A DNA stretch of 64,000 nucleotides from Natronincola peptidivorans (GTDB lineage: Bacteria; Bacillota; Clostridia; Peptostreptococcales; Natronincolaceae), in the NCBI RefSeq assembly GCF_900111615.1, contig NZ_FOHU01000002.1, positions 186,001 to 250,000 on the forward strand, written 5' to 3'. Below, piece by piece: positions 26,516 to 35,689 of the stretch. How positions within the stretch are numbered: the first letter of the stretch is position 1; the number at the start of each line of letters is the position of its first letter. The notes beneath the pieces were generated by a model. It did not search any database. It had not been told where the DNA came from and worked only from the letters and a program-made list of their open reading frames with translations. The translations under genes and the position numbers were made by a program.

Positions 26516-29200
26516 ATGATGAATAACAATATATTTGAAAAAATAGCTCTACGTATTCCACAACAGTTTTATGGAGGTCCTTCTACCTCCTTTAAAATTC
26601 GAGGGGTTTTGCTGGAAAAAAATGATCATGCTGTAAAGCTAAGCATTGGTGGAGAAAAAATCCTAGAGGCGGAGTTAAAGGAGCCTATTAAAGGTGAAGT
26701 AGGAGATTCTGTTGTTATTGATAAGAAAAATATTGTCAAATCCAAATTAGTTGAGGGAAAAAATCAAGCAGAGAATCCTTCAAAGAAGGAAGCTTTACCC
26801 GCCAGTCAGGAAATAAAAGAAGCCACAAAGGCATTAGAAAAATTTGGTATCAACACTACCAAAGAAAACCTTCAGCATTTTATTGCATCAAAGGGCAGTT
26901 TAGAAAAAATCATTGAGGGTTTAGATTATGAAACGGCTATTAAACTGATGGAAAAAAACATAGATATCTCAAAGGAATCTCTTCCTAGGTTAGCAGATAT
27001 GCTGGAGGAGATAAAAAACCAGAGGGAAGGTTTTTCTTTATCGAAGCTTTTTAGTAGAAAAAAGAATATGACAACAGAGGAAGCAGAAAAAACAGCTTCT
27101 CGGCTTTATGGTAATAAAATGGGGAAGGACATTACAGATATCATTAAAGAGTTGCATAAAGCTGGTGTAGAAGTGACTAGAGGCACTGTCGAAAGGGTAA
27201 ATGATGTCTTTGCCAAGCTAGAAAACCTTCAAAGCATTGAGGAAGATACTATTATCGATGCGCTAAAAAATAAAATTGAAAGCAGCATTGATTATCTATA
27301 CAAGCTTAAAAATGCTGTTGTCAAAAGCACCATTGCTGCAGAAGAAAAAGTAAGCAACCTAGCCACAAAGGCCTATGGGGCTCTGAGCCTACATCCCGAG
27401 AGTATCAGTGAAAGAGATTTGCAAAGGATGGAGGAAGATATAAAGCAACTACTGGCTGCCTCTGATATGGAAGGTACAGAAGACAAGGTAAGGCTTGCAA
27501 AAGAATTAATAAAAAATGGACTAGAAGTAACGAAAGAAAACATTGAAAGGGTAGAAATGGTAAAGACTGCCTTAGGAGAACTAAACCGTTTATTAACACC
27601 ACAGAGAGCCGCTGAGATGATGAAGGATGGTGTTATGATAGAGAAGGAAAATGTGGTTACCTTGGTACAATTAATTAAAGACGCCATGGCTAAAGAGGCT
27701 TTGGAAGGGAGTACTGAGATAATCGATAAGGAACTAGGGGAAGAAAAAGCCAATAGCATTGTAGACACTATAAAAAGTCTCCAAAAAATTGATGAAAAGC
27801 AATTATTACAGATGCTAAAGAAGGGTGCAGATTTTAAGCTAAGCAGCTTGGAATTCCTTGTAGCAAAGAATGCTACCAAAGAGATTTCATTGGAAGCCTT
27901 AGATGAGAATATGAGGAAAATCTACAGCCAGCATGTAAAAACACTGCAGGCCTTTCAACAGCTAGAGACTGTAAGCTTAAATACCATTGCCTTTCACATG
28001 AAAAATGCTAGACCCAATACACTGAACGGACTAATAACAAGTCATAGGATGGCGGAGAGTAGCGGCAAAATTATTGAGGACCCCCAAGAAGCCACAATAA
28101 AAAACCATATAATAAAAAACGCTGATATGCTTGGGGTTCAAGGAAGGGCAGCTGATATGGAGGCTGCAAGAGCCTTATTTAGAAATAGCATTGCATTAAA
28201 CAAAGGAAATATGATGGGACTTTATGAGATGAATAGTCATATTGAAAATATCAGAAATAACCTTTCCTCTCATATAGTGAAGGATTTGGTTCAGAAGGGT
28301 GCTACTTTGGAGGATATGGAGATAGCAAAGCTTTCCTCTCAGATAGATGAAAGTCTTGAGAGAACTGATGGTAATAAAAAGATGGAAAATGCCAAGGAAT
28401 TATTACAAAATATTGGCACCTTAGGTCAACAAAAGGAAGCAATTTTGACTTTGATGATGAAAAATGCTATTCCCATAGATTTAAAGGAAGTTCAGCATAT
28501 GAATCTGTTTTTGTTAAACAAACAGCAGATTGCAGGAGAAACAGATAAAATACTAAAACTATTAGAAAATAGTAAAGAAAAAGATTTAAAGGATTTAGAA
28601 AAGAAGCTAAAGGGGTTTTTAAAGGAAACAACAGAAGCAATGAAGGCGGGCAGATATGATGCTGTAAAAACCTATCAGCAGCTATCAAAATGGCTAAAAG
28701 AGGTGGAGGGAAAGGCTCATTTGATGGAGGACACTACAAGAGAAGCTTTTCAAAGAAACAATGAGGGCTTGAAGGATTCCTTAGCCCTGCAGCAGCAGCT
28801 AAACAAAGAGGATACATTGCTGCAGCTGCCAATTATGATGGAGAACCAGGTAAAGAACCTACAAATTTATATTATGAATAAGAAAAAGGGAAGTCGAAGG
28901 GTGGACCCTAACGATATGTCCATCTTATTAAATTTTGATACCAATAACATGGGAAACATTAACATATACACTGCAGTACAGTATAAAAATGTTGGAATGA
29001 AAATAGGGGTAAAAAGTCAGGAGGATAAAAACCTTTTTGAGGCAAAACGAAATCAAATTGAAGGCTTGCTCAAAGAACTAGGCTATGAATTAAAGGAGAT
29101 GTCCTTTAAGGTAGAGGAAGAAATACATCTTTTTTCTACAACAGAGGAAATAGATCCTTCCTACAAGCCGGCAAAAAGCTTCCTAGACATTAAAATTTAA
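26516..29200 (+). CDS. Large DUF6240-like protein, probable FliK-type hook-length regulator
   Basis: 894 aa, soluble, mostly helical, with many repeats of a pattern like AGVEVTRGTVERV / NGLEVTKENIERVE separated by helices, as in DUF6240 proteins. The last 100 residues (ILLNFDTNNMGNINIYTAV, IGVKSQEDKNLF, LLKELGYELKEMSFKV) resemble the C-terminal export-switching domain of FliK. A sigma-D promoter and the FlhB-like gene 15 bp downstream support a role in flagellar export or hook length. Family name and FliK link are from memory of the pattern, not from a search. Confidence 0.65.
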   Translation: MMNNNIFEKIALRIPQQFYGGPSTSFKIRGVLLEKNDHAVKLSIGGEKILEAELKEPIKGEVGDSVVIDKKNIVKSKLVEGKNQAENPSKKEALPASQEIKEATKALEKFGINTTKENLQHFIASKGSLEKIIEGLDYETAIKLMEKNIDISKESLPRLADMLEEIKNQREGFSLSKLFSRKKNMTTEEAEKTASRLYGNKMGKDITDIIKELHKAGVEVTRGTVERVNDVFAKLENLQSIEEDTIIDALKNKIESSIDYLYKLKNAVVKSTIAAEEKVSNLATKAYGALSLHPESISERDLQRMEEDIKQLLAASDMEGTEDKVRLAKELIKNGLEVTKENIERVEMVKTALGELNRLLTPQRAAEMMKDGVMIEKENVVTLVQLIKDAMAKEALEGSTEIIDKELGEEKANSIVDTIKSLQKIDEKQLLQMLKKGADFKLSSLEFLVAKNATKEISLEALDENMRKIYSQHVKTLQAFQQLETVSLNTIAFHMKNARPNTLNGLITSHRMAESSGKIIEDPQEATIKNHIIKNADMLGVQGRAADMEAARALFRNSIALNKGNMMGLYEMNSHIENIRNNLSSHIVKDLVQKGATLEDMEIAKLSSQIDESLERTDGNKKMENAKELLQNIGTLGQQKEAILTLMMKNAIPIDLKEVQHMNLFLLNKQQIAGETDKILKLLENSKEKDLKDLEKKLKGFLKETTEAMKAGRYDAVKTYQQLSKWLKEVEGKAHLMEDTTREAFQRNNEGLKDSLALQQQLNKEDTLLQLPIMMENQVKNLQIYIMNKKKGSRRVDPNDMSILLNFDTNNMGNINIYTAVQYKNVGMKIGVKSQEDKNLFEAKRNQIEGLLKELGYELKEMSFKVEEEIHLFSTTEEIDPSYKPAKSFLDIKI

Positions 29201-29214
29201 AGGTGTGTGTGTGA

Positions 29215-29505
29215 ATGAAGGAAGAAAAAAGAAGGAAACAGGCAGTGGCCCTAAAGTATGATCTAGAAAAGGATGCAGCACCTATAATCACTGCAGCTGG
29301 TGAAGGGTATGTTGCGGAAGAAATACTGGCAAGGGCAGAGGAAAATCAGGTCTCCATACATCAAGATGAAAGGCTGGTAAAGGAATTGATTCAATTTAAG
29401 GTAGGAACAGAAATACCTCAGGAGCTATATGATGTGGTGGCACAAATCCTAGTATTCGTAGAAACGGTAGATAAAGAGAAAACTTTAAAGGGGAAGGACA
29501 CCTAG
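29215..29505 (+). CDS. FlhB-like cytoplasmic export-switch protein (FlhB2/YlqH type)
   Basis: 96 aa matching only the cytoplasmic C-terminal domain of FlhB/YscU: AVALKYDLEKDAAPIITAAGEGYVAEEI and the C-terminal ELYDVVAQILVFV. The NPTH autocleavage motif of full FlhB is absent, as usual in the small YlqH-type paralogues. Could interact with the FliK-like protein encoded immediately upstream to set substrate specificity (inference). Confidence 0.88.
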   Translation: MKEEKRRKQAVALKYDLEKDAAPIITAAGEGYVAEEILARAEENQVSIHQDERLVKELIQFKVGTEIPQELYDVVAQILVFVETVDKEKTLKGKDT

Positions 29506-29556
29506 GGATAGGTCAATAAAATCTGCCAAAAGTCTTAGGGGAATACAGAGAAATAT

Positions 29557-29584
29557 TAAAGAAAAAGTATGATTACGTCGATAA
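29557..29584 (+). promoter_or_regulatory. Sigma-D promoter of the flagellin gene
   Basis: TAAA (29557-29560), 16-base spacer, GTCGATAA (29577-29584), about 90 bases before the flagellin ATG. Confidence 0.85.
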
Positions 29585-29674
29585 AGGTAATGTAGACCTT
29601 TTATAAGAACAGTCTAAAATATTTTAATTATAGAGTAGTATTGAAATCAACTGACTAAAGGGAGGAAAAGTAGA

Positions 29675-31324
29675 ATGAGAATTAATCATAATATTCCTGC
29701 ATTAAATGCCCACAGATTATTAAATGTCAACAATGGGAACTCCGCTAAAGTACTAGAACGACTTTCTTCTGGCAAGAGGATTAATAAAGCGGCAGATGAT
29801 GCAGCAGGAATGGCGATATCTGAAAAAATGAAGGCGCAGGTGAGGGGATTAAGAAAGGCTTCACAAAACACCCTAGATGGTATCTCATTGATTCAGACAG
29901 CAGAGGGAGCCATGAATGAAGTTCACTCCATGCTGCAAAGAATGAGGGAGCTAGCGGTACAAGCAGCCAATGGAACCACCACCGATGAAGATAGAAAATC
30001 CATTCAAGATGAAATCAATCAGTTAACTTCTGAGGTCAATAGAATTGCTAATGGTACTGAGTTTAATACGAGAAAGATTTTGCAGGGTAACGATGGACCA
30101 AATTCTAACACCACTGTACACAAAATGTCTACTGGTACATCTGCACAAATATTAGGAGTAGCATTTGCTAATGATGCAGCAGTTTCAGGCTTGGGGTCTT
30201 TGACTTCTGAAAGTCTTTCTATATGGATTGATGGAGAAGAAAGAGTTGTAAATCTTAATAAACTAGACGGCACTACCAATAATTCAACCAAAGATAATTT
30301 ATTAGAGGCATTAAACAATGCCATGGGGAATCTAGGAAAAGCCATTTTTACAGATGGGGATATTCTTGAAATAAAAGCCAATTCTATTGGTGGAACTAGT
30401 GAATTAATAATAACAGGTACCGACAGAATTCTAGGAAAACTGTTTGATGCTACTTATGTAGAACCAGGTCCAACAGATCCAGCCTATGTCTTTTCTGGTG
30501 ATCTTACAGTAAGAGGTGAGGCTGAAAAGGATTTAGGAAATGCCGTTGGTAGTTTTTATTTCAACAAAATGCCGGAAATAGGTTCTACCTTAACCATTGG
30601 TAAAGAAAAGGTGGAATTTTATGATAGCAGTGTTGGACCCTATACTGGTTCCAATAGGCCAATAAATATTCACAATAAAAGTATAGAAGATATTGTTAAA
30701 GAGATTTCTAACCTTGGCTTTGATGGAGTAAAAATGCAAGTTGACTCGGGTGTATCTACGCGACTTCTAGTAGAGGCTAACGCTCCTGGTTTTACAGGTC
30801 AGGCTATATTCTTAGAGGGAACGCCGGAAGAGTTTGTTACCAATCTACAAATCGGTCCAAATCAAGGACAAGGCTTTAGACTAGTGATCGGAGATATACG
30901 GGCAAAGGAGCTAGGTATCAGCTCTACCACCCCAGATGGCAATACAGGTGTAAAAGGAGCCGCTTTTAGAAATGTTATAGAAGTAACAGATGGACTGTCT
31001 GAGGGAACCATTGAATATGCATTGGATTTATCTACAGAAGCTAGAGCTACTGCTGCTATCACAGTCTATGACAATGCCATTGTAAAGCTGGCTGGAATCA
31101 GAGGCTCTTTAGGAGCTACCCAAAATCGACTGGAATATACTGCAGCCAACCTAGACAACACAACAGAGAACTTAACTGCAGCATTATCCAGAATCGAAGA
31201 TGCTGATATGGCTTTAGAAATGTCAGAATTTACGAAGCTTAACATATTAACCCAATCAGGTGTGGCTATGCTGGCACAGGCAAACCAAAGACCACAGTCT
31301 ATTTTACAGCTATTAGGAAGCTAA
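29675..31324 (+). CDS. Flagellin
   Basis: Filament subunit, 549 aa, longer than the roughly 300-aa minimal flagellins. Conserved ends: MRINHNIPALNAHRLL and LSSGKRINKAADDAAGMAI at the N-terminus (D0/D1), and NRLEYTAANLDNTTENLTAA through ANQRPQSILQLLGS at the C-terminus. The central 300 residues (about 150-450) form a variable surface-exposed insert (D2/D3). No signal peptide; secreted by the flagellar type III system. GGGAGG ribosome site and a sigma-D promoter upstream. The second FliS-like gene follows. Confidence 0.97.
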   Translation: MRINHNIPALNAHRLLNVNNGNSAKVLERLSSGKRINKAADDAAGMAISEKMKAQVRGLRKASQNTLDGISLIQTAEGAMNEVHSMLQRMRELAVQAANGTTTDEDRKSIQDEINQLTSEVNRIANGTEFNTRKILQGNDGPNSNTTVHKMSTGTSAQILGVAFANDAAVSGLGSLTSESLSIWIDGEERVVNLNKLDGTTNNSTKDNLLEALNNAMGNLGKAIFTDGDILEIKANSIGGTSELIITGTDRILGKLFDATYVEPGPTDPAYVFSGDLTVRGEAEKDLGNAVGSFYFNKMPEIGSTLTIGKEKVEFYDSSVGPYTGSNRPINIHNKSIEDIVKEISNLGFDGVKMQVDSGVSTRLLVEANAPGFTGQAIFLEGTPEEFVTNLQIGPNQGQGFRLVIGDIRAKELGISSTTPDGNTGVKGAAFRNVIEVTDGLSEGTIEYALDLSTEARATAAITVYDNAIVKLAGIRGSLGATQNRLEYTAANLDNTTENLTAALSRIEDADMALEMSEFTKLNILTQSGVAMLAQANQRPQSILQLLGS

Positions 31325-31332
31325 TAAAAAAG

Positions 31333-31456
31333 GAAAATGAAAAGTGAAAAGTGAAAAGTGAAATCAAAATTAATTTTTGGTTTCGCCGAAGGCGTTAGGT
31401 CCTAAATTTAGATTTTACATTTTTCATTTTAAATTTTAAATTCCGCCGAAGGCGGC
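31333..31456 (+). repeat. AT-rich inverted-repeat element with GCCGAAGGC hairpins
   Basis: Between flagellin and FliS2: three GTGAAAA-type repeats, an imperfect inverted copy of them (ACATTTTTCATTTTA), and two small hairpins, CGCC-GAA-GGCG (about 31384) and CCGCC-GAA-GGCGG (about 31443). It looks like a short non-autonomous palindromic element; a related heptad repeat is at 45617-45668. Confidence 0.5.
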
Positions 31457-31474
31457 AATGGGAGTGAATGATTG

Positions 31475-31948
31475 ATGATAGAAAAAGAATACCTTGCCAA
31501 TCGTGTTGCTAACGCCAACAATACAGAGCTAGTGATGATTGTATATGAAGGCTTGATAGATACATTAGAGGATAGTATAGATTACATAAATGTAGGAGCT
31601 GACAAAAAGCTAAATACTTCCCTACAAAAATGTCGAGAAATACTAGCAGAGCTTCTTTCCACCCTGCAGGGGGATTCTGAGGTTGCCAGTAATCTTAGAA
31701 GCATATATATCTATGTTAACAGATTGATCACAGAAGCTGAAAACAATAAGGATATTGAAAAGCTAAAGCTGGCAATTAAAGTAATCAATCCCATCTATGA
31801 GGGCTGGAAGGAGTTAAGTGAAAAAGAAAGCAAAGAACCAAATGCTCCAGCTTCTGATGGACCCAAAATCGTAGCCGGTATGACCTATGGCAAAGGGCAA
31901 TTAAATGACTATGTCATAGATGATGAAAAGGAATGGCAAAAAGGATAA
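31475..31948 (+). CDS. FliS-like flagellar chaperone, second copy
   Basis: About 157 aa. The first 110 residues follow the FliS pattern (LANRVANANNTELVMIVYEGLIDTLEDSI, LQGDSEVASNLRSIYIYVNRL), but it is clearly diverged from the fliS at 17905. The C-terminal 40 residues are an extra, polar tail. Position right after flagellin suggests a dedicated flagellin chaperone. ATG 31475 and TTG 31472 are both possible; GGGAG lies just upstream. Confidence 0.75.
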   Translation: MIEKEYLANRVANANNTELVMIVYEGLIDTLEDSIDYINVGADKKLNTSLQKCREILAELLSTLQGDSEVASNLRSIYIYVNRLITEAENNKDIEKLKLAIKVINPIYEGWKELSEKESKEPNAPASDGPKIVAGMTYGKGQLNDYVIDDEKEWQKG

Positions 31949-31957
31949 AAAGAGATT

Positions 31958-32013
31958 AAAACTCAGCATCTTTATGTATTGCACTATACATTAAGGTGGC
32001 TGAGTTTTCTTTT
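31958..32013 (+). terminator. Terminator after the second FliS-like gene, two-stem type
   Basis: AAAACTCAGC/GCTGAGTTTT outer stem with inner ATGTAT/ATACAT and the loop strand TTAAGG, then a T-rich run. Same architecture as 14797-14850. Confidence 0.85.
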
Positions 32014-32126
32014 GCTTAAAATCACAAGATTTTTTAATGGCCTTGATTTTGTATCATAATATTAGCCACGGATAGCAACACTAAATACCAATAGAAAATA
32101 TTATGGGTATAAGGAGCTATCGCAAA

Positions 32127-33404
32127 ATGTCAAAATTATTTCAATACATTGGAGCCTATATGACCAAATGGTTAGCTATAGCCACCCTTATGGGAATGGG
32201 AGGCGGCCTTTCGGCTGTTGCTTTAAATCTCTCTATCCAATACGTAACAGAAAGGAGCTATTTTCTTCCTTTATGGATTGCCCCCATGATTGGAGGCTTA
32301 TTGGTTTCTATTTTATACCTATGGGATCGAAGACCGGCTGGTTTTGGTACAGATAAATATATAGATGCAGTAAATAATAGAAAATCCTTATCCTTTAAGG
32401 TTTTCTTAACAAAGCTAGCAGCAACAGCCATCACCATTGGTTTGAGAGGCAGCGGTGGAGTAGAAGGACCAATGCTGGTAATGGGTGGAAGCCTAGCAGA
32501 CGGCATATCAAAAATTAGAAAAGCAAGAATATATCTTACAGAGGAGGATCAAAGAATCCTCACCATTTGTGGCGCTGCAGGAGCTATAGGGGCTATATTT
32601 AGATCTCCCGTGGGAGGAGGGATTTTTGTAGTAGAAATATTATATCGTTCCTCCTTACATTATGGCGACCTTTTTCCTGCCATGCTTTCTTCTACTATGG
32701 GATTTGTTATCTACAGCATGCTGGCCAATGCCAACCCTTTATTTACTATACCCGACTACTTGCCCAATGTTTTAAATGTACCTTCTTTTGTACTAGCAGG
32801 AATAGTTGCAGGAATTGCCTCTATAGTATTCATGACAGTCTTTAGACATACACAAGAATTTTTCAAGAAAATCCCCTATTATAAGCTGCACCCTATGATG
32901 GGGGGAGTCGCAACTGGGTTCATCCTGTTATTTCTACCGGATGTGGCTGGAACTGGAACAAGTGTTATTCAGGAAATGATATACAAGGTTTTCCCTATAG
33001 GGATACTGGTCTTATTAGTGATTGGAAAAATACTAGCAACCTCCTTTACCGTTGCTTCTGGAGGAAGTGGAGGCTTAGTAATACCAGCTCTTTTTATTGG
33101 GGCAGCAAGCGGCAATGTCATGGCGGCTTTAGTTGCTAATGGGGATAGTGGTTTATATGCCTCCTTAGTAATCACAGGGATGGCTGCCTCCCTTGCCAGC
33201 ATAGCAAATGTACCTATTGCTGCTGCCATTATGCTGGTGGAAATGGTGGGGCTGAGGCTTGGTGTACCCGCCACCCTAGGCAGTATTATTGGCTATGCAA
33301 TCGGTCACAGCCAGGTTATCTATGGTGTTACCTCCCCTGATCATTGGCAATTTAAAGAAATGATAGCATGGAGAAAAAATGATATTAATAAAAAAGGTCA
33401 TTAG
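32127..33404 (+). CDS. CLC family chloride channel or Cl-/H+ antiporter
   Basis: About 425 aa, ten or more membrane helices. Three CLC ion-path motifs are visible: GSGGVEGPM (the GxxGP box, Val where many have Arg/Lys), AIFRSPVGGGIFVVE (GxFxxPxxGxxFxxE) and GGSGGLVIPALFIG. The start is placed at 32127 because AAGGAG lies ten bases upstream; an in-frame ATG at 32103 has none. No CBS domains. Stands alone after a terminator. Confidence 0.92.
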   Translation: MSKLFQYIGAYMTKWLAIATLMGMGGGLSAVALNLSIQYVTERSYFLPLWIAPMIGGLLVSILYLWDRRPAGFGTDKYIDAVNNRKSLSFKVFLTKLAATAITIGLRGSGGVEGPMLVMGGSLADGISKIRKARIYLTEEDQRILTICGAAGAIGAIFRSPVGGGIFVVEILYRSSLHYGDLFPAMLSSTMGFVIYSMLANANPLFTIPDYLPNVLNVPSFVLAGIVAGIASIVFMTVFRHTQEFFKKIPYYKLHPMMGGVATGFILLFLPDVAGTGTSVIQEMIYKVFPIGILVLLVIGKILATSFTVASGGSGGLVIPALFIGAASGNVMAALVANGDSGLYASLVITGMAASLASIANVPIAAAIMLVEMVGLRLGVPATLGSIIGYAIGHSQVIYGVTSPDHWQFKEMIAWRKNDINKKGH

Positions 33405-33513
33405 ATTATGGTATAATAGCCTTATGAATATATAGGTGTATATCTTTAGATAGTGATTATTACATATATACAGCCACATCTAAAGGAACATCTATCACTA
33501 AGGAGGCAAAGAA

Positions 33514-35667
33514 ATGAATATTGTTAAACAATTAGTACAGGAATTTCAACTAAAGGAATTTCAGGTAACCAATACCATTGAATTGATAGAGGAGGGAAAT
33601 ACGATTCCCTTTATTGCCCGCTATCGTAAAGAACGGACAGGAGAGCTAAGTGATACAGTTTTAAGGGAACTGGCGGAACGATTAACCTACCTAAAAAATC
33701 TTCAGGAGAGAAAGGAAGAAATAACTCGCCTCATTGGAGAGCAGGAAAAGCTAACTCCAGAAATACAAGAAAAAATAAAAGGGGCAAAAACGCTGCAGGA
33801 GGTAGAGGATATCTACCGACCCTTTAGGCCAAAAAGAAGAACCAGAGCTACCATTGCAAAGGAAAAAGGCTTGGAGCCTTTAGCAGTTATTTTATATGCC
33901 CAGGAGATAAAGGAAGGGGATATAGAGAAAATAGCTGCGGAGTATATTGATGCTGAAAAGGAAGTACATACTACACAGGAAGCCTTAGCTGGAGCTATGG
34001 ATATCATTGCAGAAATGATTTCCGATGATGCAGATGACCGTAAAGCCATAAGAGATATTACCTATAAGGAAGGAATCATGCTTTCAAAAGCCACAGAGGC
34101 AGAAAAGGATTCCGTTTATGAAATGTACTATGATTATAAGGAAAAGGTGAATACAGCTGCAGAACATAGAATACTAGCCATGAATCGCGGAGAGAAGGAA
34201 GGCTTTCTAAAGGTAAAGGTAGACATAGAAGAAGATAAGATTCTTCATTATCTTAAGAAAAAAGGCTTGAAGCCAGAGGATAATATCACTACTACCTACG
34301 TAGAAACTGCCATTGAGGACGCATATAAACGGTTGATTGCTCCCTCCATTGAAAGAGAAATTCGCGCAATGCTGACAGAAAAGGCAGAGGAAAAGGCCAT
34401 CAAGGTTTTTGGAGAAAATCTAAAAAGACTTTTACTACAACCCCCTGTAAAGGATAAGGTAGTGATGGGGTTTGATCCCGCCTATCGTACCGGCTGCAAA
34501 ATTGCCGTGGTGGATGGCACTGGAAAACTATTGGACACTATGACCATTTATCCCACTGCTCCACAGCATGATGTAGAGGGCAGCAAGAAAAAATTAAAGG
34601 ACTGGATAGAAAAATATGAAATAGATATTGTTGCTATAGGTAATGGGACAGCATCAAGAGAATCAGAACTAATTATAGCTGAGCTGCTAAAGGAAGTGGA
34701 TAGAAAGGTCTATTATATGATTGTAAGCGAAGCCGGGGCCTCTGTTTATTCCGCATCGGACTTAGCTTCTAAGGAGTATCCGGATATCAACGTATCCTTA
34801 AGGGGTGCCATCTCCATAGCAAGAAGATTGCAGGATCCATTAGCAGAACTAGTAAAGATTGATCCTAAGCATGTAGGCGTAGGGCAATATCAGCATGATG
34901 TAAACCAAAAGCGTTTGGACGAAACCCTAAAGGGTGTAGTAGAAGATTGTGTAAATAGTGTGGGGGTAGATTTAAATACAGCCTCAGCTTCCCTATTGCA
35001 GTATATTGCAGGCATCAGTAAAGCAGTGGCAGATAATATCGTAAAATATAGGGAAGAAAATGGAAGATTTATCGATAGAAAGCAGTTAAACAAAGTAAAA
35101 CGCTTGGGACCAGCAGCCTTTCAACAGGCGGCAGGATTTTTAAGGATAGCCAATGGGAAAAATCCGTTAGATAATACAGGGGTACATCCTGAGTCCTATG
35201 ATGCTACAGAAAAGCTGATAAAGCTACTAGCCTATGATTTAACAGAGATGAAGGAAAAGGCTTTTAGAGATATAGAAGAAAGAATGAAGCATGAGAAGGA
35301 AGAAACTGTGTCTCAACAATTAGATATAGGGATTCCTACATTGAGAGATATTGTAAAGGAGCTTAAAAAGCCTGGGAGAGATCCAAGGGAGGAACTTCCA
35401 AAGCCTATCTTTAGAACAGATGTACTGAAGATGGAGGATTTAAAGGTGGATATGATTCTTACAGGAACCGTGAGAAATGTACTGGATTTTGGTGCTTTTG
35501 TAGACATAGGAGTAAAAAGTGATGGGTTGGTGCATATTTCTGAGTTAAGTGACAAATTTGTAAAAAATCCTATGGATGTGGTGGCGCTAGGAGATATTGT
35601 TACAGTAAAAATAATTGGCGTGGATGTCAACAAAGGAAGAATCTCTTTATCTATGAAGGGAGTCTAA
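33514..35667 (+). CDS. tex: Tex family RNA-binding transcription accessory protein
   Basis: 717 aa, full family length. Order: N-terminal helical region (IPFIARYRKERTGELSD), a YqgF/RuvC-like domain (VMGFDPAYRTGCKIAVVDGTG, about 323-), a helix-hairpin-helix region (VGVDLNTASASLLQYIAGIS) and a C-terminal S1 RNA-binding domain (TGTVRNVLDFGAFVDIGVKSDGLVH, about residues 650-717). Binds nucleic acid; affects transcription and ribosome-linked processes. RBS AAGGAGG. Confidence 0.96.
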   Translation: MNIVKQLVQEFQLKEFQVTNTIELIEEGNTIPFIARYRKERTGELSDTVLRELAERLTYLKNLQERKEEITRLIGEQEKLTPEIQEKIKGAKTLQEVEDIYRPFRPKRRTRATIAKEKGLEPLAVILYAQEIKEGDIEKIAAEYIDAEKEVHTTQEALAGAMDIIAEMISDDADDRKAIRDITYKEGIMLSKATEAEKDSVYEMYYDYKEKVNTAAEHRILAMNRGEKEGFLKVKVDIEEDKILHYLKKKGLKPEDNITTTYVETAIEDAYKRLIAPSIEREIRAMLTEKAEEKAIKVFGENLKRLLLQPPVKDKVVMGFDPAYRTGCKIAVVDGTGKLLDTMTIYPTAPQHDVEGSKKKLKDWIEKYEIDIVAIGNGTASRESELIIAELLKEVDRKVYYMIVSEAGASVYSASDLASKEYPDINVSLRGAISIARRLQDPLAELVKIDPKHVGVGQYQHDVNQKRLDETLKGVVEDCVNSVGVDLNTASASLLQYIAGISKAVADNIVKYREENGRFIDRKQLNKVKRLGPAAFQQAAGFLRIANGKNPLDNTGVHPESYDATEKLIKLLAYDLTEMKEKAFRDIEERMKHEKEETVSQQLDIGIPTLRDIVKELKKPGRDPREELPKPIFRTDVLKMEDLKVDMILTGTVRNVLDFGAFVDIGVKSDGLVHISELSDKFVKNPMDVVALGDIVTVKIIGVDVNKGRISLSMKGV

Positions 35668-35689
35668 AAGACAATAAAGGAGGAGCATC

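Noticed and set aside
27373-27879. 168-codon minus-strand ORF inside the FliK-like gene
   Set aside because: Antisense shadow of a helix-rich coding region, no ribosome site.
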